From Helicobacter canis (GTDB lineage: Bacteria; Campylobacterota; Campylobacteria; Campylobacterales; Helicobacteraceae), in the NCBI RefSeq assembly GCF_008693005.1, contig NZ_VXKE01000016.1, forward strand, positions 62,001 to 126,000: a stretch of 64,000 bases of DNA, written 5' to 3'. Shown here in pieces: positions 15,610 through 24,654 of this stretch. A model generated the notes under the pieces. That model had not been told where the DNA came from. It was given only the letters and a program-made list of their open reading frames with translations, and ran no database searches. Position 1 is the first letter of the stretch. Each line of letters starts with the position of its first letter. The translations under genes were made by a program, and so were the position numbers.

Positions 15610-16537
15610 CTGGAAAAAATCTCACAACACAAAGCAGACAGATGAGAGTGTAGAATCTAGGTCTGGGGAGAGTGAGCATATCGAGCTTAAGGAAGAGCCA
15701 AAGTATCCAAGCGCGCAAGGCACGATAGAGCTCAAGGACCTACCAGAATCTAAGAGCTTTGAACGCGCGCAAGGAGTCTTTGAGCTAAAGCCAGAATCTA
15801 GCGCGCCACACATAGCAAGAGAGCCTGCTTTAAGCTTAGGTAGTGGGGCAAAGGTAGATTCTGGTGAGCACGAGAAATATGTCTTGCTCTTTGATTTAGA
15901 TGGGACACTGCTAGATTCTATCGATGGGATTTATCATAGCTTTACCCACGCTTGTGGTGTAGAGTTTTCACCCACAATAGATGAGGTGCGCTCGCTTATT
16001 GGGCTGCCGCTTGCGGAGATGTTTGTAAGGATAGGATTTGATAGTAAAGAGGCGCAAAATAGGGCGATTTTATACAAAAATCACTACAGGAAAATCTACT
16101 TGCAAGAAACGAAGCTGTTACCAAATGTAATAGAATCTCTCATTATGGCAAGTGGCTTTGCACATCTTGGGGTGGTTACGACAAAGACCGCGCTGTATTC
16201 TAAGCATATTTTGCAGCATTTTGATATTTTGCGGTTTTTCAAGGTTGTTATAGGCAGTGAAGATGTGCAGCACCCAAAGCCTAGCGCAGAGCCGATTTTA
16301 AAAGCCCTTTGCTCTCTACCCATTGCGCCAAAGGAGCAGGTGTTTATGATTGGTGATACGATTTATGATTTAGAAGCAGCACAAAACGCGCAGATCAATG
16401 GTGTGTGGGTGCGTAGTGGCTATGGCGTAGGGCTAGAATCTAGGGCTACGATGAGCTATGATGGTGTCTATGAAGCAGTAAGTGCTATCCGTGCGCAAGC
16501 TAAGCAGTATGAAGAGGATTGGCACGCGACAGAGTAG
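15602..16537 (+). CDS. HAD-superfamily phosphatase (phosphoglycolate phosphatase-like) with long disordered N-terminus
   Basis: 311 residues from a GTG start at 15602, which has AGGAG eight bases upstream and overlaps the MATE stop by eight bases, so the pair is coupled. The C-terminal part is a HAD hydrolase: LFDLDGTLLDS (nucleophile Asp), VVTTKT (motif II Thr region), HPKPSAEP (motif III Lys) and MIGDTIYDLEAA (motif IV). This resembles Gph/PpaX. The first 75 residues or so are acidic, Ser/Pro-rich and contain an imperfect repeat, AQGTIELK and AQGVFELK, plus motif-derived ESSA and KVDSG. Such an extension is unusual for the family. Confidence 0.85.
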   Translation: MFSWKKSHNTKQTDESVESRSGESEHIELKEEPKYPSAQGTIELKDLPESKSFERAQGVFELKPESSAPHIAREPALSLGSGAKVDSGEHEKYVLLFDLDGTLLDSIDGIYHSFTHACGVEFSPTIDEVRSLIGLPLAEMFVRIGFDSKEAQNRAILYKNHYRKIYLQETKLLPNVIESLIMASGFAHLGVVTTKTALYSKHILQHFDILRFFKVVIGSEDVQHPKPSAEPILKALCSLPIAPKEQVFMIGDTIYDLEAAQNAQINGVWVRSGYGVGLESRATMSYDGVYEAVSAIRAQAKQYEEDWHATE

Positions 16538-16694
16538 GGCTAAGTTAAGGCTAAGAATGTAGCAAAGCGTAGCAGCTGGCTATGCTATCGGGGTGAAATA
16601 ACGAGATATGCTAGATTCTACCTAGCTGTGAGTGTGGGGTATAGGGGTATATTTGTTACGATTATATACATTTGTATGGGAGATTTTCGCGCTT

Positions 16695-16723
16695 TTGGTA
16701 GGTATGGATTCTCAATTTATAGT
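16695..16723 (+). promoter_or_regulatory. Candidate promoter of porCDAB
   Basis: TTGGTA (16695-16700) and TATAGT (16718-16723) are separated by 17 bases. A second, weaker pair lies upstream: TTGTTA (16653-16658) and TATACA (16675-16680), spacer 16. The 284-base gap from 16538 to 16821 holds these and no gene. Confidence 0.5.
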
Positions 16724-16821
16724 TGTTTTAGCAATAAGGTGGTAAGATCTCGGCGTTTCCGCAGTCTTTAGACATTTTGTGTGTAAAGGATGAAACACCA
16801 TCTTTAAGTCAAGGAGAATCT

Positions 16822-17382
16822 ATGCTAGAGATACGATGGCATTCACGAGCGGGTCAAGGCGCAGTAACAGGTGCTAAAGGACTCGCTGATGTGATCGCAA
16901 CAACAGGGAAAGAAGTGCAGGCATTCGCGCTCTATGGTTCGGCTAAACGCGGCGCGGCGATGAGTGCGTATGATAGGATTGATGATGAGCCGATTTTGAA
17001 CCACGAGAAGTTTATGGAGCCAGATTATGTGCTAGTGATTGATCCGGGGATCGTGTTTATCACTGATATTTGCGCTAATGATAAGCCAGAGACAAAATAT
17101 ATCATCACAACCCATCTCTCCAAAGAAGAGCTGATCGCAAAAAAGCCTGACTTGCAAGGCAAGACACTTTACACACTTGATTGTATTCAAATCGCACTTG
17201 ACACAATTGGCAAGCCAATCCCAAATGCCCCTATGCTTGGTGCATTTGTGAAGGTTTCTGGGATTTTAGAGCTTGATTATTTCAAAAAGGCTTTCACAAA
17301 AGTGCTTGGCAAGAAGCTGCCACAAGCAGTGATTGATGCCAATATGGAAGCTATACAGCGCGCGTATGATAGTGTGAAATAA
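16822..17382 (+). CDS. porC: Pyruvate:ferredoxin/flavodoxin oxidoreductase, gamma subunit
   Basis: Gamma subunit of the four-subunit enzyme that oxidises pyruvate to acetyl-CoA and CO2, passing electrons to flavodoxin or ferredoxin. 186 residues with RWHSRAGQGAVTGAKGLAD and LYGSAKRGAAMSAYDRI, typical of the gamma domain. The ATG at 16822 lies six bases after AAGGAG; the longer frame from 16777 lacks such a site. It is the first gene of a four-gene operon in the order gamma, delta, alpha, beta, which is the por order; the related 2-oxoglutarate enzyme is usually delta, alpha, beta, gamma. Confidence 0.95.
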   Translation: MLEIRWHSRAGQGAVTGAKGLADVIATTGKEVQAFALYGSAKRGAAMSAYDRIDDEPILNHEKFMEPDYVLVIDPGIVFITDICANDKPETKYIITTHLSKEELIAKKPDLQGKTLYTLDCIQIALDTIGKPIPNAPMLGAFVKVSGILELDYFKKAFTKVLGKKLPQAVIDANMEAIQRAYDSVK

Positions 17383-17398
17383 CCACAAGGAGTAAATG

Positions 17399-17797
17399 AT
17401 GAAAGATTGGACAGAGTTAGAAATTGGCTCGGTGTTGTTTCCCTTTGAAAAAGATGGGGTAGAGACTTTGCGCCAGCATAATAATGAGCGCAGCTATACC
17501 AAAGAAAGCTCTTATGGCACGAGTGTGGCGCATTGGAGAATCGATAAGCCTGTGCATAATAGCGAGATTTGTATCAACTGCTTTAACTGCTGGATGTATT
17601 GCCCTGATGCGGCGATTTTGGTGCGCGATGAGAAGCTAAAGGGCGTGGATTATATGCACTGCAAGGGCTGTGGTGTGTGCGTAGATGTCTGCCCGACCAA
17701 TCCCAAATCCCTGCTAATGTTTAATAACCACGAGGCAAATGAAGTAGCCCTTAGCAAGTGGCCCGCCAAAGAAGAAAAGAAAAAGAGAGAGGAGTAA
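17399..17797 (+). CDS. porD: Pyruvate oxidoreductase, delta subunit (2x[4Fe-4S])
   Basis: Electron-transfer subunit. 132 residues with two cluster motifs, CINCFNCWMYCPDAAI and HCKGCGVCVDVCP, each C-x2-C-x2-C-x3-C. A basic Lys/Glu tail ends the protein. AAGGAG is six bases before the ATG at 17399; the ATG at 17396 would be only three bases away. The stop is followed three bases later by porA. Confidence 0.95.
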   Translation: MKDWTELEIGSVLFPFEKDGVETLRQHNNERSYTKESSYGTSVAHWRIDKPVHNSEICINCFNCWMYCPDAAILVRDEKLKGVDYMHCKGCGVCVDVCPTNPKSLLMFNNHEANEVALSKWPAKEEKKKREE

Positions 17798-17800
17798 GCT

Positions 17801-19024
17801 ATGCCAAAAGTTATGGAACTTGACAAAGTAGTTGTTTGGGATGGCAATATGGCGGCGTGCCAAGCGATGCGCCAAGCCCAAATCGATGTAGTCGCAGCCT
17901 ATCCCATCACGCCTTCAACGCCTATCGTGCAAAACTATGGGACATTTGTGAGTAATGGCTACATTGATGGAGAGTTTTTGCTTGTAGAATCCGAGCACGC
18001 AGCAATGAGTGCTTGCGTGGGTGCAGCGGCAGCTGGTGGTCGCGTGGCAACAGCGACAAGCTCGCAAGGATTTGCGCTTATGGTAGAAGTGCTTTACCAA
18101 GCTTCTGGTATGCGCTTGCCCATCGTGCTAAATCTTGTCAATCGCGCGCTTGCTTCACCGCTTAATATCCACGGCGATCACTCAGATATGTATCTAGGGC
18201 GTGATGCGGGCTGGATCAATCTGTGTGCGATGAACCCCCAAGATGCCTATGATCTTAATCTCCTAGCTTTTAAAATCGCTGAAGATATGCGCGTGCGCAT
18301 TCCTGTGATTGTCAATCAAGATGGCTTCCTATGCTCCCACACCGCGCAAAATGTCCGCCCCTTAAGCGATGAGCAAGCATACAGCTTTATCGGCGAGTAT
18401 AAGGAGAAAAACTCTCTTTTTAACTTCGAGCACCCAGCTACCTATGGTGCGCAGGCAGAAGAAGAGTGGCACTATGAGCATAAAGCGCAGCTGCACAATG
18501 CACTTATGCGCTCTCAAGCTGTCATAGAAGAAGCATTTAGCGCGTTTAAAGCACTCACAAATAGAGAGCATAAAATCGTAGAAACTTACGATATGGACGA
18601 TGCAGAAGTGGCGATTTTCGCACTTGGCACCACGGCAGAATCCGCTCGCGTAGCGGCAAAAACCGCGCGCAAAAATGGCATTAAAGCAGGGGTTGTGAGT
18701 CTTAAAGTATTCCGCCCATTCCCCTACGCGCTTGTAGGAGATGCACTAAAGCACACAAAGGCGGTTGGCATTATGGATAAGAGCTTGCCTGCTGGTGCTA
18801 TGGGGGCGTTGTTTAATGAAGTTGGAGCGGCGTTGTATCAGGTGCTAGATTCTACGCACCCTGTGCTTAGTAACTATATCTATGGCTTAGGTGAGCGCGA
18901 CATTACGCAGGTGGATTTAGTGGAGATATTCCGCGAGCTAGATGCAAATGCTAAGGCTGGCAAGCTCACGCACCCCACACAGCAGTTCATCGGCTTGCGC
19001 GGTCCAAAAATGAGCTTTTATTAA
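17801..19024 (+). CDS. porA: Pyruvate oxidoreductase, alpha subunit
   Basis: 407 residues. Pyrimidine-binding half of the thiamine-diphosphate site: DVVAAYPITPSTPIVQ at the start, ESEHAAMSACVGAAAAGGRVATATSSQGFALM with the conserved catalytic Glu, and the transketolase C-terminal-like domain after residue 250 (VAIFALGTTAESARVAAK). It acts with PorB, C and D in anaerobic or microaerobic pyruvate oxidation. Good ribosome-binding site (GGAG) before the ATG. Confidence 0.96.
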   Translation: MPKVMELDKVVVWDGNMAACQAMRQAQIDVVAAYPITPSTPIVQNYGTFVSNGYIDGEFLLVESEHAAMSACVGAAAAGGRVATATSSQGFALMVEVLYQASGMRLPIVLNLVNRALASPLNIHGDHSDMYLGRDAGWINLCAMNPQDAYDLNLLAFKIAEDMRVRIPVIVNQDGFLCSHTAQNVRPLSDEQAYSFIGEYKEKNSLFNFEHPATYGAQAEEEWHYEHKAQLHNALMRSQAVIEEAFSAFKALTNREHKIVETYDMDDAEVAIFALGTTAESARVAAKTARKNGIKAGVVSLKVFRPFPYALVGDALKHTKAVGIMDKSLPAGAMGALFNEVGAALYQVLDSTHPVLSNYIYGLGERDITQVDLVEIFRELDANAKAGKLTHPTQQFIGLRGPKMSFY

Positions 19025-19045
19025 GAGAAATTGTAAGGAGAAGTT

Positions 19046-20002
19046 ATGGTAAGAGAAGTAAAAAACTTAAAGCAATTTTCCAAAGCGGCAGAGAAGTTTG
19101 AAGGCTCTCATATTTTGTGCCCGGGCTGTGCGCACGGGATTATCATTAGAGAGGTGCTCAATGCCGTTGAAGGTCCTATTGTCATCGGCAATTCTACGGG
19201 CTGCCTTGAGGTCTCTACAGCGGTGTATCCGCACACTTCTTGGGATGTGCCTTGGATACATATTGGCTTTGAAAACGGCTCCACTGCGGCAGCTGGAGCA
19301 GAGACGATGTATCGCGCATTGGCAAAAAAGGGGCGATATAAGGGCGAGAAGCCTAAATTTGTCGCCTTTGGCGGTGATGGCAGCACTTATGATATTGGAT
19401 TCCAGTTTATTAGCGGCTGCTTTGAGCGCGGGCACGATATGACTTATATCTGCCTTGATAATGAAGTCTATGCCAACACTGGCGGGCAGCGGTCAAGCTC
19501 CACGCCCATTGGCTCTAGCACTTCTACCACACCTGCTGGAAGTGCTAGCTATGGCAAAAAGGAGCGCAAAAAGGATATGCTTTTTGTAATGGCAGCGCAC
19601 GGCAGCCCCTATGTCGCTCAAGTCGCTCCAAACAAATGGAAAGATATGAACAAAAAGATTAAGCAAGCCATTGATACAGAAGGACCAACTTTCATCAACG
19701 CGATGAGTGCTTGCACGACAGAGTGGCGGTTTGAGTCTAATAAGACAATTGATGTCTCTGATCTTGCAGTGGATTCTCTGGCGTTCCCACTTTTTGAGAT
19801 CATCAATGGCAAAGAAGTGCATATCACCTATCGTCCTAAAAACATTATCCCTGTGCGGGATTATCTGGGCGCGCAAGGGCGGTTTAAGCACCTCTTCAAG
19901 CCAGAAAATGCCCATATCATCGAAAAATTCCAAAAGGAAGTCGATGAGCGATGGGAGCATTTGCAAAGAATGGAAGAAGCCAATAAGATTGTAGTAGGAT
20001 AG
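19046..20002 (+). CDS. porB: Pyruvate oxidoreductase, beta subunit
   Basis: 318 residues. Binds the diphosphate of ThDP through GGDGSTYDIG...NEVYANTGGQRS, and carries cysteines (CPGCAHG; GCLEVS) for a [4Fe-4S] cluster. It ends the operon; a long palindrome follows four bases after the stop. AAGGAG precedes the ATG. No dispersed-motif copy is present from porC through porB, in contrast to most of the window. Confidence 0.96.
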   Translation: MVREVKNLKQFSKAAEKFEGSHILCPGCAHGIIIREVLNAVEGPIVIGNSTGCLEVSTAVYPHTSWDVPWIHIGFENGSTAAAGAETMYRALAKKGRYKGEKPKFVAFGGDGSTYDIGFQFISGCFERGHDMTYICLDNEVYANTGGQRSSSTPIGSSTSTTPAGSASYGKKERKKDMLFVMAAHGSPYVAQVAPNKWKDMNKKIKQAIDTEGPTFINAMSACTTEWRFESNKTIDVSDLAVDSLAFPLFEIINGKEVHITYRPKNIIPVRDYLGAQGRFKHLFKPENAHIIEKFQKEVDERWEHLQRMEEANKIVVG

Positions 20003-20005
20003 GAT

Positions 20006-20033
20006 CTACTAGATTCTAGCTAGAATCTAGTAG
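20006..20033. terminator. 28-bp perfect palindrome after porB
   Basis: CTACTAGATTCTAG (20006-20019) is followed with no loop by its exact reverse complement (20020-20033). It is built on two dispersed-motif copies extended by CTA/TAG. It lies directly after the porCDAB operon and may serve as terminator or transcript end-stabiliser; a U-run is missing. Confidence 0.6.
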
Positions 20034-20069
20034 CAAGATATAGCTTAAAGAATAAGTAAGGACTAGCGT

Positions 20070-20897
20070 ATGAAAAATGCATTGCGTGTAATTTGTGGCT
20101 TAGGGGTTGTGTGGGCTATGGCTATGTTAAGCGGGTGTGGCGAGAGCCAATCAGGCACAAACGCACTAGAATCTATCAAGCAAAAGGATAGCGTTACTAT
20201 CGGGGTTTTTGGTGATAAGCCGCCCTTTGGCTATGTTGATGAAAAGGGGCAAAATGCTGGCTTTGATGTGTATATCGCCAAGCAAATTGCCAAAGATTTG
20301 CTTGGCAGTGAAGCTAGGGTAAATTTCGTGCTTGTGGAAGCGGCTAATCGTATCGAGTTTTTGAAGTCCAATAAAGTGGATATTATGATGGCAAATTTCA
20401 CGCAAACGCAAGAGAGAGCGCAGCAAGTGGATTTTGCTCGCCCTTATATGAAAGTAGCACTAGGGGTGGTGAGCAAAGGCGGTGCGATCGCAGATATTAC
20501 AGATCTTGAAGGCAAAACGCTCATTGTCAATAAAGGCACGACCGCTGATTTTTACTTTAGCAAAAACCACCCAGAAATCAAGCTGCTAAAGTTTGAGCAA
20601 AATACCGAGACTTTCGCAGCCCTGCAAGATGGCAGGGGTGATGCCTTGGCGCACGATAATACCCTGCTTTTTGCCTGGGCAAAAGAGAATCCAAGCTTTG
20701 CCGTTGGGATTAAAGAGCTTGGAGATGCTGATGTCATCGCCCCAGCAGTCAAAAAGGGTAATACCGAGCTGCTGGAGTGGCTTAATGAAGAAATGGCGCG
20801 ATTGCAAAAAGATAAATTTCTACTAAAGGCTTATGAAGACACACTCGCGCCAATTTATGGCGATCTTGTAGAAGCGCACGATGTAACATTTGAGTAG
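20070..20897 (+). CDS. cjaA: CjaA-like amino-acid (cysteine) ABC transporter binding lipoprotein
   Basis: Periplasmic solute-binding lipoprotein. 275 residues: signal peptide with lipobox MLSGC, then a family-3 binding protein with IGVFGDKPPFGYVDEKG, FVLVEAANRIEFLKSNKVDI, ANFTQTQERAQQVDF and LAHDNTLLFAWAKE. These stretches closely match my recollection of C. jejuni CjaA (Cj0982), a cysteine-binding surface antigen. No permease or ATPase gene is adjacent, so the transporter partner is elsewhere. AAGGA precedes the ATG. Confidence 0.85.
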   Translation: MKNALRVICGLGVVWAMAMLSGCGESQSGTNALESIKQKDSVTIGVFGDKPPFGYVDEKGQNAGFDVYIAKQIAKDLLGSEARVNFVLVEAANRIEFLKSNKVDIMMANFTQTQERAQQVDFARPYMKVALGVVSKGGAIADITDLEGKTLIVNKGTTADFYFSKNHPEIKLLKFEQNTETFAALQDGRGDALAHDNTLLFAWAKENPSFAVGIKELGDADVIAPAVKKGNTELLEWLNEEMARLQKDKFLLKAYEDTLAPIYGDLVEAHDVTFE

Positions 20898-20978
20898 GAA
20901 GTGCATTGGTGTAAGTAGGTTTAAGCGGCTGCTATGTGTCTGTGAAGTTGCTATGTTGCTTGGTTTAAGGATTGAGAT

Positions 20979-22310
20979 ATGAGAGTTACGATTATTGGTA
21001 GTGGGTATGTCGGCTTGGTGGCTGGAGCGTGCTTTGCACAAATGGGCAATAATGTAACTTGCCTTGATATTGACAAGGACAAAATCGCCAAGCTGCAAAA
21101 GGGCATAGTGCCTATCTATGAGCCGGGCTTGAGTGAGATGATTGTAGAAAACCAAGCTAAAGGCACTTTGTCTTTCACAGATTCAAAGCCTAAGGCTATT
21201 AGCCAAGCGGAAGTGATTTTTATCGCTGTTGGCACGCCTATGGGCGACGATGGTAGTGCAGATTTGCGCTTCGTGCGCGCTGTCGCGCAGGATATTGGCG
21301 AGCATTTAAATGACTATGCGGTGGTGGTGGATAAATCCACCGTGCCTGTGGGGACTGCTAGAGAAGTGCGCTCAATCATCGCTAAAGCCCTAGAATCTAG
21401 GGGCAAGGATATAGAGTTTGCCGTAGTGAGTAATCCAGAGTTTTTGAAAGAGGGTGTGGCGATTAAGGACTTTATGAGCCCAGATCGCGTGGTGATAGGA
21501 AGCGATTGTGCCAAAGCTCTAAGCGTTATGCGCTCTTTGTATGCGCCATTTTTGGTCAAATCTGATCGCCTTATCGCTATGGGGATAGAATCTGCGGAGA
21601 TGACAAAGTATGCGGCAAATGCAATGCTAGCGACAAAAATTAGCTTCATCAATGAGATGAGCCAAATCTGTGAGCGCGTGGGGGCAAATATCAATGATGT
21701 GCGCCAAGGTATAGGCAGCGACTCGCGCATAGGATATAGCTTTATCTATCCGGGCTGTGGCTATGGTGGGAGCTGCTTCCCAAAAGATGTCAAAGCTTTA
21801 GAAAAAACAGCCCTAGATAGCGGCTACACACCTAGAATCTTACAAGCAATCGATCAGGTCAATAGTGCGCAAAAGCAGCTACTTGTGCAAAAGATTTGTA
21901 AGAAGTTTGGGCAGGATCTTGCAGGTAAGGTTGTCGCTGTGTGGGGGCTTGCCTTTAAGCCAGAGACAGATGATATGCGCGAGGCAAGTGCGCTTGTGTT
22001 GATAAAAGAGCTAGTAAGCAGGGGAGCTAGAATCCAAGCCTATGATCCAAAAGCCACGGAGCAGGCGCGCTTCTATCTGCGAGAAAGTTTAGATTCTATC
22101 ACCTTTGCCACAAGCAAATATGACGCGCTAAAAAATGCTGATATGCTCGTGCTTGTTACCGAGTGGCGCGAGTTTAGAAGCCCGGATTTTGATGAGATCA
22201 AAAAGCTTTTACGCACGCCTGTGATCTTTGATGGGCGCAATATTTACCATAGCCTTGATTTAGAGTCTAGGGGCTTTGCGTATTATCAAATTGGCGTGCA
22301 GGGCGCATAA
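20979..22310 (+). CDS. ugd: UDP-glucose 6-dehydrogenase
   Basis: Oxidises UDP-glucose to UDP-glucuronate with two NAD+, supplying surface glycan precursors. 443 residues: N-terminal Rossmann GSGYVGLVAGACFA, the middle helix domain, catalytic Cys in GYGGSCFPKDVKAL, and the C-terminal domain with VVAVWGLAFKPETDDMREA. AAGGA precedes the ATG by seven bases. It stands alone without other glycan genes. In the 81-base gap upstream, GGTTTAAG and TGCTATGT each occur twice as direct repeats. Confidence 0.95.
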   Translation: MRVTIIGSGYVGLVAGACFAQMGNNVTCLDIDKDKIAKLQKGIVPIYEPGLSEMIVENQAKGTLSFTDSKPKAISQAEVIFIAVGTPMGDDGSADLRFVRAVAQDIGEHLNDYAVVVDKSTVPVGTAREVRSIIAKALESRGKDIEFAVVSNPEFLKEGVAIKDFMSPDRVVIGSDCAKALSVMRSLYAPFLVKSDRLIAMGIESAEMTKYAANAMLATKISFINEMSQICERVGANINDVRQGIGSDSRIGYSFIYPGCGYGGSCFPKDVKALEKTALDSGYTPRILQAIDQVNSAQKQLLVQKICKKFGQDLAGKVVAVWGLAFKPETDDMREASALVLIKELVSRGARIQAYDPKATEQARFYLRESLDSITFATSKYDALKNADMLVLVTEWREFRSPDFDEIKKLLRTPVIFDGRNIYHSLDLESRGFAYYQIGVQGA

Positions 22311-22346
22311 TCTGCGCTTATGGCATAGCTTGCCACAGGAGAGAGT

Positions 22347-24092
22347 ATGGGAGATATTGCTATCAAGCCTAGTGTGAGCCTTGAAGATAAGCTACAAGCG
22401 CGCTTGGCAGATTTGCGTCAAAGCAAGACAAAGAGCGTATGTTTAAGTGATGAAGGATCGCGCGCGTGGATTGCTAAAAATCTCGCACTCATTGGCGTGC
22501 CTAGCAAGCTGCTTGAGTGCTGTGTGGAGATTTTAGAATATATGGGCGATATGCGGCTTGTGTGGCTGCATTTGCAAGAATGCACCGGGTGCAGTGAGAG
22601 TTTGCTCCGCACAGAAGAGCCGGGGTTTGATACATTGATTTTTGATGTGTTTAGGCTGCATTATCACGACTTAGTGCTAGCTGCTAGCGGGCATAATGCC
22701 CAAGCTATCCTAGAATCTATTGCGCAAACGCCATACATTTTGCTTGTAGAAGGAAGCGTGAGTATGGGCGCGCAAGAAGAATACATCACCCTTGGTGGCA
22801 AAAGTGGCTATGCAGAGGCTGCGCATTTGATCCAGCACGCCCAAGCAGTCTTTGCCGTGGGGACTTGCTCAAGCTATGGTGGGATACAAAGCGCGCACCC
22901 AAATCCAACCAATAGCTTTGCCTTGCACGAAGTGTTTTCTCAAGAGATTATGCATATACCCGGCTGCCCACCAAGCGATAAAAATATCATCGGCAATTTG
23001 CTCTATGTATATTTGCTAGGTGAGCTACCGCCACTAGATGAGCTTAAGCGACCATTATGGGCGTATGCAAAGAGTGTGCATGATTTATGCGAGCGTAGGG
23101 GGGCGTTTCTTTCTGGGGATTTTGTGGAGAGCTTTGATGACCCTGCAATGGCGCAGGGCTATTGTCTCTATAAAGTTGGCTGCAAGGGTCCCTATACTTT
23201 CAACAACTGCCCAAAGGTGAAGTTTAATGCCAAGACAAGCTGGCCCGTGCAAGCAGGGCACGGCTGTATAGGCTGCAGTGAGCCAAACTTCTGGGATAAT
23301 TTTGGGCTGATTGAAGAGCCCATAAGCAACGCGAGCATTCAAGGCTTTGTGCCAAAGTTTGCGCCACGCTTGGAGCTAGATTCTATCACCACAAGAGCGG
23401 AGTATTTTGATGAGAGTGCGCTACTTGAAGAAGTGCGCGCAAATAGTGGCGTGCTGCTGGATTTAGATTCTAGTGTGGTGTATCGCATAGCCCAGAGTGA
23501 TTCTACCTTGGTGCGCTATGAGCTTGCACCTATGGAGATAAACCCAGCCTTAATGCTCTCCACCCTAGAATCTAAAGGCAAGCAAGGTGCGCGCCTAGTA
23601 GAAAACTACAAAGCCGCCCTAGAATCTGCCTATACAAGTGTGCGCGCCCTGCCTAGCACCAGCCTTAGCTCAAGCGATTTGCTTGCGTGGCTTGGGGGCT
23701 ATTATGGGCTATTAGAAGGGCTAGAGTCTTTAGAGATGTTGGCGCAAGCTGGGGCAGAGCTTTTGGCTAAAGCAGAGCAGTTTGCCTACCCACATATAAG
23801 TCCGCTTGGCTTTAAGTGGAAGGAGAGTGGCGAAACTTTAGTGCTAGATTCTAGTAAGGCATTAAGTAATATGCTTGCCTATCGCATAGGTGGGCTTGAT
23901 AGCTATGGGGTGTGCTTTAGTATAGTGAGTGATCTAGGCGGTGCTTTTGCGGACTTGCTTGGAAAATGGCAGGTGCAAGGAGCTATTTACTTGCAAGGAG
24001 AGCTATTTGCGTGTGAGTCTTTTACACGCGCATTGCTAAAGCCCCTGCGCACAAGGCATAAGCCCATCATCGCTCAAGTCCAAGGCGCGTAA
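22347..24092 (+). CDS. hydE: HydE, hydrogenase small-subunit-like protein
   Basis: 581 residues. The first 330 residues or so match [NiFe] hydrogenase small subunits: ECTGCSES, GSVSMG, FAVGTCSSYGGIQSA, HIPGCPPSDKN, YKVGCKGPYTFNNCP and GHGCIGCSEPNFWDN, which supply cysteines for three Fe-S clusters. No Tat signal is visible at the N-terminus. The C-terminal 250 residues have no hydrogenase counterpart and carry several DSS motif copies. This matches HydE as I recall it from the H. pylori hydABCDE operon, needed for hydrogenase activity. Here it is not with hydA-D: ugd is upstream and rnhB overlaps its end by 26 bases on the other strand. Confidence 0.8.
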   Translation: MGDIAIKPSVSLEDKLQARLADLRQSKTKSVCLSDEGSRAWIAKNLALIGVPSKLLECCVEILEYMGDMRLVWLHLQECTGCSESLLRTEEPGFDTLIFDVFRLHYHDLVLAASGHNAQAILESIAQTPYILLVEGSVSMGAQEEYITLGGKSGYAEAAHLIQHAQAVFAVGTCSSYGGIQSAHPNPTNSFALHEVFSQEIMHIPGCPPSDKNIIGNLLYVYLLGELPPLDELKRPLWAYAKSVHDLCERRGAFLSGDFVESFDDPAMAQGYCLYKVGCKGPYTFNNCPKVKFNAKTSWPVQAGHGCIGCSEPNFWDNFGLIEEPISNASIQGFVPKFAPRLELDSITTRAEYFDESALLEEVRANSGVLLDLDSSVVYRIAQSDSTLVRYELAPMEINPALMLSTLESKGKQGARLVENYKAALESAYTSVRALPSTSLSSSDLLAWLGGYYGLLEGLESLEMLAQAGAELLAKAEQFAYPHISPLGFKWKESGETLVLDSSKALSNMLAYRIGGLDSYGVCFSIVSDLGGAFADLLGKWQVQGAIYLQGELFACESFTRALLKPLRTRHKPIIAQVQGA

Positions 24093-24645
24093 GGAAGCTT
24101 GCGCGATGGATCGGGCTTAGCCCATAGTGCTTGATTGCTTCATAGTGTGCCTTGGTCCCATAGCCGCAGTGCTTTGCCAGCCCGTATTGTGGGAATTGCT
24201 TATCTAGCTCTAGGCTTTCTCTATCTTTGGCGCATTTTGCCAAAATCGAAGCGCAAGAAATCGCTGCTACAAGTGTGTCGCCTTTGATTAGTGTTTCTAA
24301 TTGCGTGCCGCTTGGGGGGCTGGCATTAAAGCTTGTGTTGCCATCAAAAATGAAGCGACTACATAGTGGGCTAAAATGCTCCATAATCTCCTCTAATGCT
24401 TCTTTGATCAGCACGCTTAGTCCTTGTGTATCAATTTGCGCGGCGGACTTTTGCACGATATAGGTGGCGAAATTATCGCGCAAAGTGGATTCTAGTGCAA
24501 AGCGTTTGGATTTTGATAGTTTCTTACTATCTTTTATGCCAAGTGAGAAAAGCTCTTGCTCCTCTTCACATACAAAGCCTGCGATAAACAGCGAGCCAGC
24601 TATGCAGCCTCTCCCAGCTTCATCAATCCCACAAATTAGCCCCAT
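24067..24645 (-). CDS. rnhB: Ribonuclease HII
   Basis: Removes ribonucleotides and RNA primers from DNA. 192 residues: GIDEAGRGCIAG with the catalytic Asp-Glu, KDSKKLSKSKR, then the further acidic residues in the middle (FDGNTSF) and YGTKAHYEAIKHYGLSPIHR at the C-terminus. The length is normal. It overlaps hydE by 26 bases tail-to-tail and is nine bases downstream of cca. Confidence 0.94.
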   Translation of the reverse strand: MGLICGIDEAGRGCIAGSLFIAGFVCEEEQELFSLGIKDSKKLSKSKRFALESTLRDNFATYIVQKSAAQIDTQGLSVLIKEALEEIMEHFSPLCSRFIFDGNTSFNASPPSGTQLETLIKGDTLVAAISCASILAKCAKDRESLELDKQFPQYGLAKHCGYGTKAHYEAIKHYGLSPIHRASFLTRLGLER

Positions 24646-24654
24646 AAATGCTCC

